Source: Deinococcus radiopugnans ATCC 19172 (GTDB taxonomy: Bacteria; Deinococcota; Deinococci; Deinococcales; Deinococcaceae). From it: 64,000 nt of DNA. Positions 56,268-64,000 of this stretch are shown here, piece by piece. The DNA is taken from contig NZ_VDMO01000004.1 of assembly GCF_006335125.1 (NCBI RefSeq), forward strand, positions 62,001-126,000, in the 5' to 3' direction. A program made the translations under genes and the position numbers. How positions within the stretch are numbered: the stretch's first letter is position 1; every line of letters starts with the position of its first letter. The notes beneath the pieces were generated by a model, which did no database searches, was not told the origin of the DNA, and was given only the letters and a program-made list of their open reading frames with translations.

Positions 56268-56344
56268 GGACCAACGGCCCCGGGCCACACCGGACCGCAG
56301 GGCACACCGGTTTCAGGGAGGATCAGGACGACAGACTTCATCAT
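56264..56344 (-). CDS. Leaderless 26-residue upstream ORF of the GGDEF gene
   Basis: TAAGAT (56351-56356 on the minus strand) lies 6 nt before an ATG at 56344, the leaderless arrangement. The frame encodes 26 residues beginning MMKSVVLILPETG, containing one Cys and one Trp. Its TGA (56264-56266) overlaps the GTG 56267 of the GGDEF gene (GTGA). A leader peptide that couples or controls translation of the large gene is the simplest reading; expression is not proven. Confidence 0.55.
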   Translation of the reverse strand: MMKSVVLILPETGVPCGPVWPGAVGP

Positions 56345-56463
56345 GCATTCATCTTATGGGACGTTCTGGCACCGGACCGTGACAGGCACCAGCGTAAAGA
56401 TCCGGGCTTCCAGGCGCTGCGGAGCCAGTTCAGCCCAGCATTCACCAGCCTGGCCTCCGGGAC

Positions 56464-56892
56464 TCACCCCTCCCCCACCGGACGGGTCAGCCAGGCGAGG
56501 TACGCCGCCCACACGTTGACCACGCCGGCTCCCAGATGCCACAGCGGCAGCTCGCCGCCCACAGCCCAGGCCACGGCGGAGCATGCCGCCAGCGCGTTGA
56601 GCCCCACCCCCACCCGGTAGGTCAGGGTCTCGTGCGGGGTGTTGTACATGGGCGTGCGCGCGTGGGGGTCTTGCATGGAGGTGATGGCCTCTGCGTAGCG
56701 GATCAGGGTCAGGACGCCGTACACCAGCAGCAGTCCGGCCAGCAGCATCACCGCCAGCCCCAGGTAGCGGCTGACGTGTTCGTAGTCCAGCGCCCCCAGC
56801 GTGAAGTGCGCCAGAGAGCCCAGAATGCTGGTCAGCGCCAGCCCCAGCGTGCGGGGCGTGCTGTAGTTGGGGGGATCGCCGAAGGCGGGCAT
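56464..56892 (-). CDS. Membrane protein with about four helices, unknown
   Basis: 142 residues. Hydrophobic segments start near TLGLALTSILGSLAHFTLGAL, RYLGLAVMLLAGLLLVYGVLTLI, VGVGLNALAACSAVAWAVGG and AGVVNVWAAYLAWL. A small HARTPMYNTPHETLTYRV loop lies between helices 2 and 3. No known family and no clear promoter. Confidence 0.7.
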   Translation of the reverse strand: MPAFGDPPNYSTPRTLGLALTSILGSLAHFTLGALDYEHVSRYLGLAVMLLAGLLLVYGVLTLIRYAEAITSMQDPHARTPMYNTPHETLTYRVGVGLNALAACSAVAWAVGGELPLWHLGAGVVNVWAAYLAWLTRPVGEG

Positions 56893-57042
56893 AGCAGGGC
56901 CTCAGCTTGCCGCCTGCAGGCGCCCGGAGGATGAGGAAAGGGACCATGCAACTTGCACCGAGCAACGGCGGGGTGCCCCACTGGAGGATCAAGAGTGAAG
57001 CGCGGCGTTCACACGTTGCCCGGTGACGTACAGTGAGCGGCA

Positions 57043-58350
57043 GTGAACGCCAACGGACCCCCCCCTGACTCTTCCGGCCCCGATCTGCCAGCCTCCCATG
57101 ATCTGTCAGACTCCCGTCGGCCCGGGGCCGAGCCATCGGTCCTGAGGGCGCCCGTGTCGGGACAGGAGACGGCGCCGGCTCCCCTCGCGGGCGCGCCGGC
57201 TGCCACCCCCTCCATCAGACCGGTGGGTTCACCGCCTCCTGCCCCACCTCCGAACGCCTTCCAGTTCGTGTGGCGCAACCCCTGGGTGCGCGCCGCCGTC
57301 TTTCTGCTGGTGGCCTATCTGGCGTACCAGCTGGCCGGAGAGGTCCATACCGTGCTGGTGGATTTCCTGGTGGCGTTCCTGATCGCCTACCTGGCCAATC
57401 CGCTGCTCAACTGGTTGCAACGGGGGCGGGTCAAGCGCGGACTGGGGGTCTTTTTCGTCGTGCTGCTGTTCTTCGGGCTGTTCGCCCTGGTCGGGTTGCT
57501 GCTGGTGACCGTTTCGGGGCAGCTGATCATGCTGTTCAACAAACTGCCGGATCAGATCGGCACACTGGGCGACATTCTGGACCGCATGACCGCCTGGCTG
57601 ACCGAACGGGGCGTGGGCGGCCTGACCAACGCCCGCGAGCAGATCATCAAGGGGGCGCAGGACTACGCCACCAATCTGGGCGACAACCTGGTGCCGCTGC
57701 TCAGAGACGCGCTGAACTCCACCGGCACGCTGTTCAACAGTGTGGTTCAGATCGGCGGCGTGGTGGGGCAGGTCGTGCTGATCCTGTTGCTCAGCATCTA
57801 CCTGATGGCCGACTACAGCCGGGTCAACGCCACGCTGCTGGGCATCTTCCCGCGCCCGTGGCAGCCGCGCGCCCTGGAGTTCAGCGGCCTGATCGGCACG
57901 GCGGTGGGGGGGTACGTGCGCGGCCAGCTGCTGATCGCGCTGTTTATCGGCGTGTTCGTGTGGCTGGGCCTGACCCTGATCGGCGTGCCCAGCGCCGCCG
58001 CCATCGGCTTTATCGCCGGGGCCTTCAACATCGTGCCGTACCTGGGACCGATCATCGGGGCCACGCCCGCCATCCTGCTGGCGCTGACGATGCCGAATGT
58101 GCTGCTGACCGTGATTCTGGTGATCGCCGTGTTTGTCATTGCCAACCAGATTGAGGGCAATTTCCTCAGCCCCTACATCCTGAGCCGCACCACCGACCTG
58201 CATCCGGTCACAGTGCTGGTGGCCATTCTGGTGGGCGTGTCGCTGCTGGGCTTTGTGGGGGCGCTGCTGGCCGTGCCGCTGGTGGCGCTGGGCAAACTGG
58301 CCCTGCAGAAGTACTACTACCCCAGCCGCCTATACTCGGAAGGACCGTAG
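57043..58350 (+). CDS. AI-2E/PerM-family membrane permease
   Basis: 435 residues. A Pro-rich cytoplasmic tail of about 65 residues precedes the AI-2E transporter core of eight helices (VDFLVAFLIAYLANPLLNWLQ, GLGVFFVVLLFFGLFALVGLLLV, LILLLSIYLMADYSRV, NIVPYLGPIIGATPAILLALTM, IEGNFLSPYILSRTTDLHPVTVLVAILVGVSLLGFVGALLAVPLVA). The second cytoplasmic half carries the conserved NIVPYLGP and NFLSPYILS motifs. Substrate uncertain; TqsA/PerM homologues export signals or ions. TACAGT lies 8 nt before GTG 57043. Confidence 0.93.
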   Translation: MNANGPPPDSSGPDLPASHDLSDSRRPGAEPSVLRAPVSGQETAPAPLAGAPAATPSIRPVGSPPPAPPPNAFQFVWRNPWVRAAVFLLVAYLAYQLAGEVHTVLVDFLVAFLIAYLANPLLNWLQRGRVKRGLGVFFVVLLFFGLFALVGLLLVTVSGQLIMLFNKLPDQIGTLGDILDRMTAWLTERGVGGLTNAREQIIKGAQDYATNLGDNLVPLLRDALNSTGTLFNSVVQIGGVVGQVVLILLLSIYLMADYSRVNATLLGIFPRPWQPRALEFSGLIGTAVGGYVRGQLLIALFIGVFVWLGLTLIGVPSAAAIGFIAGAFNIVPYLGPIIGATPAILLALTMPNVLLTVILVIAVFVIANQIEGNFLSPYILSRTTDLHPVTVLVAILVGVSLLGFVGALLAVPLVALGKLALQKYYYPSRLYSEGP

Positions 58351-58364
58351 GCAAGAGAGGAAAC

Positions 58365-58405
58365 GGAGAGTGGGACGCTACCTTTCGACGTCCCACTCTC
58401 CTTTT
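58365..58405 (+). terminator. Strong terminator after the AI-2E gene
   Basis: A perfect 13-bp stem (GGAGAGTGGGACG / CGTCCCACTCTCC) with an 11-nt loop, then TTTT. It may also serve the opposite strand. Confidence 0.92.
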
Positions 58406-58469
58406 ACCGATGGGCGATGCCCTTTTGTCCCCCGCGAGGGGAAGATGCTCCAGCCGCAGGGCGCCGCCT

Positions 58470-58550
58470 GAGACGGACTGCCGTCTGTTCGCTCAGCAAC
58501 TGAGGGGCGCCGGTTTGGGCAACGCCCGGAACCCGTTCTGCTGCCGCTCT
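58470..58550. repeat. Intergenic repeat family 2, copy C (truncated)
   Basis: It shares GAGACGGA-T/C-T, CGCCGGTTTG, CCGGAACCCGTTCT and CTGCTGCCGCTC with copy B but stops at the end of the HAMP gene; the 3' half is missing. This agrees with decay or with partial overlap of the gene's 3' end. Confidence 0.7.
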
Positions 58551-60025
58551 TAGCCCTTGCGGCGGCGGCGCAGCCGTTCCATGGCGGCCTCCAGGCTCTG
58601 GCGCATGCGCTCCAGGGCCTGCGCCAGATCACCAATCTCGTCGTTCTGGTGGGCATGCACCGGGCGTGACAGGTCACCCATGCTGATGGCATCGGCCGCC
58701 TTGACCAGGCGGTCAATAGGACCGGTGATCTGCCGGGCCGAGCGCCGGGTCAGCAGGGAGGCCAGGAACAAGCCCAGCAGGGCGGCGAGCAGCACCAGCA
58801 GCAGCGCCGTGGTCAGCACCGACCCTGCCTGGGCTGCCGGCACGCCTACCGCCACGCGGCGCAGCACGCCCGCGTCCGTGGCAGCTCCCGCTGGAAGCAG
58901 CTCTGCTTTTCCGGCAGCGGTGGTCCGGAAGACCGCCTGGGCCACCATGAACTCGCTGCCGCCCAGCTTCAGGCTGCCGCCCTTCGGATGACGCCCCAGC
59001 CAGGCCGACAGTTCCCGGCTCTGCCGGCCCACGTCCGCGTCCTGGGCGCGCAGGATGGCCGGCCCGCCGGGCAATTCCGCGCGCACGAAGGCCACGCCGG
59101 GGGTGGCGACCACGGCGCCGAGTTGGGCACCCAATTGCTGGCCACTGAGTTGTGGGCTGCTGGGCTGCTGGGAGTTGGGCTGAGCTCCACCCCCCAGACC
59201 GGCGCCCACGGCGGCGGCCAGCGTCTGGGCCTGGCTCTGCGCCGCCTGACGCTGCACCGCCGGCAGCGTCAGGGTCAGCAGGCCCAGCGCGGCGACGCTC
59301 GACAACGCCAGCGGGGCCAGGGTATTGAGCGCGAGCAGGCGCGTCAGGCTGCGGCGCGGCAGGGTGGGGCCAGCGTCGGCGGTCACCGCCGGAATGACCA
59401 CCGGCACCACTGCCGTGGACGGTTGATCCACGCCGCCGGCGGGCACTGCCGGCACGGCGTCGGTCATGGTCAGCGAGCCGGTGAAGTCGGACCAGACATC
59501 GGCGGGTGGGCCGGCAAACGGGTCAGCCGTTGCGGCCACCGCCGTAGGCACCGCGACGGCAGAGCCGCCGCCCGAAAGGGCGGCCCCGCCCGACGTGAAG
59601 GCCACGGGCGGCGCCCCGAAGGATGAGGGGACGGCGACGCTAACCGGCTCGGCGCTGGCCTCCTCCATGGGGGCGGGCCAGGCAGGAGCCGGCTGCAACG
59701 GGGCCAGAAACGCTTCGTCCGGCGCCTCACTGCGCCCGAAGGCCGACGCGGCGGCCGACGGGGCCAGTCCCTGGAACGGCTCTTGCATCATGCGGGTTTC
59801 TTCCGGCACTTCCTCCAGGGCCACCGCTGCTCCCCCCAGCTGAAACACGTCCAGCAGCAACTCGGCGCGGCTGCGGCTGGTGGGCTTCATCAACCGTCCG
59901 GTCCGCCGCCCCGCCAGCCGTGCGGCCTGTTCGGCGTTGAGGTTGAAGCGCTCGGTCAGTTGCTGTTCCAGGCCGCGCCGACGTTCGTCCTGAACGGGCT
60001 GCTGGATGGTCACGGTGTACTTCAT
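58550..60025 (-). CDS. Membrane protein with C-terminal HAMP domain
   Basis: 491 residues. An N-terminal ~75-residue region (MKYTVTIQQPVQDERRRGLEQQLTERFNL...FQLGGAAVALEEV) of unknown type is followed by a disordered Pro/Ala-rich linker (about 80-230). Then come a membrane helix (LNTLAPLALSSVAALGLLTLTL), an extracytoplasmic domain of about 130 residues, a second helix and a HAMP domain (RQITGPIDRLVKAADAISMGDLSRPVHAHQNDEIGDLAQALERMRQSLEAAM). There is no kinase or methyl-accepting domain, so the signal is probably passed to a partner. The next two genes are likely its partners. Confidence 0.85.
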   Translation of the reverse strand: MKYTVTIQQPVQDERRRGLEQQLTERFNLNAEQAARLAGRRTGRLMKPTSRSRAELLLDVFQLGGAAVALEEVPEETRMMQEPFQGLAPSAAASAFGRSEAPDEAFLAPLQPAPAWPAPMEEASAEPVSVAVPSSFGAPPVAFTSGGAALSGGGSAVAVPTAVAATADPFAGPPADVWSDFTGSLTMTDAVPAVPAGGVDQPSTAVVPVVIPAVTADAGPTLPRRSLTRLLALNTLAPLALSSVAALGLLTLTLPAVQRQAAQSQAQTLAAAVGAGLGGGAQPNSQQPSSPQLSGQQLGAQLGAVVATPGVAFVRAELPGGPAILRAQDADVGRQSRELSAWLGRHPKGGSLKLGGSEFMVAQAVFRTTAAGKAELLPAGAATDAGVLRRVAVGVPAAQAGSVLTTALLLVLLAALLGLFLASLLTRRSARQITGPIDRLVKAADAISMGDLSRPVHAHQNDEIGDLAQALERMRQSLEAAMERLRRRRKG

Positions 60026-60143
60026 GGTCTTCCCCCTTCCCCTCGTGCGGTGCGCTGGGTCCCGCTGTGTCGCCGCGCCTGCCCCCAGCGCAGGTCAAAC
60101 CCTGTGTTCATTCCTGAAGCTGTGTTCATGCCAAGTTCAGTAC

Positions 60144-60548
60144 TCATGCCAGCCCCCGTGCGCGCAGGTGCTGGGCGAAGCGGGCCATCTGCTCGGGGGT
60201 CAGCTCGGCAGCCAGACCGGCCAGCAGCGCGCTCAGGGTGGCGCCGCCGCCCAGGTCCTCAAGCGTTTCGTCGATCATCAGCTCGGCCACCGGGCCGACC
60301 ACCTGCAGCAGACAGCCGGTGACGGTCTGGGTGGCTTCGGCGGTCACCGGGCGCTGGTGGTCCTGGGCACGCTCTACCCAGCGTTCGGCCTCGCGCAATT
60401 GCCGGCGCAGTTCGGGGGCGCTCAGCCCGGCCAGCCGCGCCACCTCGGCGGCGTCCCGCTGGCCGTCGATCAGGTCCAGGGTCCGCCACAGCGCGAAGGG
60501 CAGGGCCATCTCGGCGCCCAGGCCCTCCGGCCACGCCAGCGCCTTCAC
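60144..60548 (-). CDS. DUF8082-like small protein
   Basis: 134 residues from GTG 60548, which overlaps the previous stop by 4 nt (GTGA). The C-terminal half, TVTGCLLQVVGPVAELMIDETLEDLGGGATLSALLAGLAAELTPEQMARFAQHLRARG, resembles DUF8082, found in proteins linked to signalling and surface motility. A winged-helix-like N-terminal part precedes it (ALWRTLDLIDGQRDAAEVARLAGLSAPELRRQLREAERWVER). It forms a three-gene unit with the flanking proteins. Role unknown. Confidence 0.75.
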   Translation of the reverse strand: MKALAWPEGLGAEMALPFALWRTLDLIDGQRDAAEVARLAGLSAPELRRQLREAERWVERAQDHQRPVTAEATQTVTGCLLQVVGPVAELMIDETLEDLGGGATLSALLAGLAAELTPEQMARFAQHLRARGLA

Positions 60549-61429
60549 CGGCCCACCGGACGGCGCAGCGGCGCGGCCCCCGTCACCGGACCGCCCAGGC
60601 CAGCGGCGGCCCATTCCGGACGGCTGGGCAGGTTCCCCAGCGCCAGATTGTCCAGCCCGACACCCAGGCCCAGCAGGGCGGCCCGCAGCGCCGTCTGCAG
60701 GGCGGGGCGGAATTCACCCACCGCCACGCCCGGATCGACGTTCAGGACACCGCCGCGCAGCGTGACATCGTGCACGAAGGGGTCCAGGCAGGGATGCTCG
60801 GCACTCAGGCGCACGCAGGTCTGCTGCCAGACCTCGTCCAGCGACACGTTGTGGTGAACGGCGGCCAGCAGATCGCGCCAGAACCGCAGCAGCGGCTCGC
60901 GGTTTTCCGGCGTGTTGGGCGAGTAGGCCACGCACAGCGCGCCGCTGTCCGGCACCTGTCCGGCCAGCACCTGCCCGGATTCCCACACGCTGCACCGCTC
61001 CTCGGAGACCAGCAGACCGTAGAACTGCTCGTGCTTGAGAATCAGCTGCGTGTCCGGCCAGCGCCCGGCCAGTTGCCCCGCCCGCGCCGCCCGGCTGGTC
61101 CAGATCACCGCGCTGACCGGCGCCGGGCACTCGCCCAGCCGCACGCGGGCACGCGGCAGCCCGCCGTGGGTCTGCGCCCAGCCCACCGCCTGCCCGCCGC
61201 CGGTAAAGCCGCCCAGACACTGCCCGCGCGCCCACACGAAGCGTGCCCAGCGTTCGCCCTGCACGGCGTCCAGCACGCCGCTGAAGCCCGCAGTCTGGCG
61301 GGCCTCAAGGTCCACCATGATCTCGGTCCAGGGGTAGTGGTCGGTGCAGAGGTCCGCGTAGATCATGCGGTCCAGCGGCAGGGGGGGCGGGGTGGTGGGC
61401 GGCAGGGTAGGGGCAGAGGATTCAGTCAT
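60545..61429 (-). CDS. DUF4388-like signalling-associated protein
   Basis: 294 residues from ATG 61429; an upstream in-frame codon would add 23 residues. TAGFSGVLDAVQGERWARFVWARGQCLGGFTG resembles the DUF4388 N-terminal pattern (also seen at 10242-10979). The middle (APVSAVIWTSRAARAGQLAGRW) and the rest have no recognised motif. No membrane segment. Its stop overlaps the DUF8082-like gene by 4 nt. With the HAMP protein it suggests a small membrane-signalling complex. Confidence 0.68.
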   Translation of the reverse strand: MTESSAPTLPPTTPPPLPLDRMIYADLCTDHYPWTEIMVDLEARQTAGFSGVLDAVQGERWARFVWARGQCLGGFTGGGQAVGWAQTHGGLPRARVRLGECPAPVSAVIWTSRAARAGQLAGRWPDTQLILKHEQFYGLLVSEERCSVWESGQVLAGQVPDSGALCVAYSPNTPENREPLLRFWRDLLAAVHHNVSLDEVWQQTCVRLSAEHPCLDPFVHDVTLRGGVLNVDPGVAVGEFRPALQTALRAALLGLGVGLDNLALGNLPSRPEWAAAGLGGPVTGAAPLRRPVGR

Positions 61430-61632
61430 GGGCAGGTTCCGGGGGCAGGGGCAGAGGCGGGCGATGAGCAAACGTGCAGAAATGGAAATTAAGCCCATGA
61501 CACCCCAGACCCTCTTACTCCCCGCTTACAGACCCTGTAAACCGTAGGGGCCGTTCGGCGCTCGGGGCCGCGGTGGTGGCCTGGGAACTGCCCTGGACCT
61601 CACCGCGTACTCACTGAACGGAGGACCACCCC

Positions 61633-63243
<1,611 letters not shown>

Positions 63244-63258
63244 AGCTCAACCATTCTC

Positions 63259-63291
63259 GGGCGGACATCCTCTGATTCGGGATGTCCGCCC
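63259..63291 (+). terminator. Hairpin after the flotillin gene
   Basis: A perfect 12-bp stem (GGGCGGACATCC / GGATGTCCGCCC) lies 16 nt after the stop, but it has no T run. Confidence 0.7.
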
Positions 63292-63359
63292 TGCTGTGCC
63301 CCCTGCCCACGTCCAGACGGACGCCCTGTGACGGCCGAGTTCTGTGCCATGCTGAACCC

Positions 63360-63776
63360 GTGAGCAACCTCTATACCGCAACAGCCACCGCCACGGGCGG
63401 ACGGGCCGGACACACCAAGAGCGACGACGGACGCCTCGACCTGAACCTGAGCGTCCCCAAGGGCATGGGCGGCGACGACGGCCCCGGCACCAACCCCGAA
63501 CAGCTGTTCGCCGCCGGCTACGCGGCGTGCTTTCAGGGCGCGCTGGGCAACGTGGCCCGCCGCGACAAGATCACCCTGAGCGGTGACCAGACCATCACGG
63601 CGATGGTGGGCCTGACCAGGGACGGCGGCGCGTTTGGGCTGGACGTGGAACTCCAGGGCCACTTTCCCGGCCTGGACGAGGAACAGGCCCTGAACCTGAT
63701 GCGGGCCGCCCACGAGGTCTGCCCCTACAGCAACGCCACGCGCGGCAACGTGGACGTGCGCCTGAGCGTCAAGTAA
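63360..63776 (+). CDS. ohr: Organic hydroperoxide resistance protein (Ohr)
   Basis: 138 residues from GTG 63360. Both peroxidatic Cys residues are present: FAAGYAACFQGALGNVAR and HEVCPYSNATRGNVDVRL. TNPEQLFAAGYAACF and GKSDDGRLDLNLSVPKGMGG-like N-terminal motifs are typical of Ohr rather than OsmC. It reduces organic hydroperoxides using lipoylated thiols. A CATGCT hexamer lies 6 nt before the GTG, similar to the leaderless -10s here. No OhrR regulator is adjacent. Confidence 0.96.
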   Translation: MSNLYTATATATGGRAGHTKSDDGRLDLNLSVPKGMGGDDGPGTNPEQLFAAGYAACFQGALGNVARRDKITLSGDQTITAMVGLTRDGGAFGLDVELQGHFPGLDEEQALNLMRAAHEVCPYSNATRGNVDVRLSVK

Positions 63777-63792
63777 CCCGAGCCACCAGACT

Positions 63793-63829
63793 GAGAAGAG
63801 CGCCGGGCATCGCGTCCGGCGCTCTTCTC
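63793..63829. terminator. Long hairpin between ohr and the convergent partial gene
   Basis: A 14-bp stem (GAGAAGAGCGCCGG / CCGGCGCTCTTCTC) with a 9-nt loop. It can serve both strands. Confidence 0.8.
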
Positions 63830-63846
63830 GTGTGTCAAGGGATGGC

Positions 63847-64000
63847 TCAGCCCAGTTCGGCCAGCAGCTGCTGCACCCGCTGTTTCAGTTCGCCGCGCTC
63901 CTGCGGCTGGCCCAGCTGGTGCAGGCCGCCGTGGTAGGCGTCTGGATCGCCGAACAGGCGGGACAGCAGGTCAAACTCGCGCTGGCTGCGCAGGCTGGCG
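63847..64000 (-). CDS. C-terminal fragment of an unidentified protein (cut off by window edge)
   Basis: The minus strand reads ...[24 protein letters not shown]... and ends [14 protein letters not shown] before TGA (63847-63849); the N-terminus lies beyond base 64000. The helical, Leu/Gln-rich end and convergent position with ohr support a real gene. Function cannot be assigned from 51 residues. Confidence 0.6.
   Translation of the reverse strand, partial: ASLRSQREFDLLSRLFGDPDAYHGGLHQLGQPQERGELKQRVQQLLAELG

Overview
The window is high-GC DNA from a Deinococcus-like bacterium. The gene content points there: Mn superoxide dismutase, Ohr, an MhqO/MhqD-type detoxification enzyme, a PA2169-like stress protein, LysM/M23 and VanW cell-wall proteins, and a biosynthetic arginine decarboxylase. 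So does the promoter style: more than 20 genes have a TANNNT -10 hexamer only 5-8 nt before their ATG or GTG, so their mRNAs should be leaderless, which is a known deinococcal habit. No rRNA, CRISPR array, prophage or replication origin was seen. Species cannot be named from this window alone.

Layout. 1-5.7 kb: a cut-off phosphoesterase, flavin reductase, secreted GHL10 hydrolase, LysM-M23 peptidase, thioesterase and Aat. 5.9-18.8 kb: serA, sodA facing a ClC-type channel across a possible metal-regulator palindrome, a DUF4388 protein, NAD(P)HX repair enzyme, TPR and VanW proteins, a lysine/arginine-type aminotransferase, an EamA exporter and an FMN-binding protein that shares one symmetric promoter with a divergent MocR regulator. 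20.2-27.3 kb: cobalamin adenosyltransferase, moeA, an NAD cluster (pncB-nadM with divergent nadE), a lipoprotein, and TauE plus DUF1634. 27.6-32.3 kb: a ring-cleaving dioxygenase fused to an esterase, a secreted protein and a P1B-4 metal ATPase. 32.3-38.5 kb: an accessory patch with small hydrophilic proteins, a type III polyketide synthase, an aldo/keto reductase, a nitroreductase, and two families of intergenic repeats. 38.7-45.8 kb: DUF2071, a MarR-P450 operon, an acetyltransferase, a class 3 asparaginase, tRNA-Asp and speA. 45.9-47.2 kb: a complete IS1-family element inserted in one of the repeats. 47.2-64 kb: phosphoesterases, accDA, cutA, a cupin, a very large GGDEF/ATPase/TPR protein behind a short leaderless ORF, an AI-2E-type permease, a HAMP/DUF8082 module, a flotillin, ohr and a cut-off gene.

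How the genes work together. pncB, nadM, nadE and nnrDE form a nearly complete NAD salvage and repair set. accD and accA encode both halves of the carboxyltransferase. sodA, ohr, the MhqO-MhqD fusion, the nitroreductase, the flavin reductase and the aldo/keto reductase form a redox and electrophile defence layer.

The most unusual material is non-coding. Family 1 comprises three TA-bounded, terminally inverted repeats with covarying hairpins; family 2 is similar. Several copies lie exactly at gene ends and supply the neighbour's stop codon. There are also very short leaderless ORFs whose stop codon overlaps the start of the main gene, and the symmetric overlapping -10 element at 18.76 kb.
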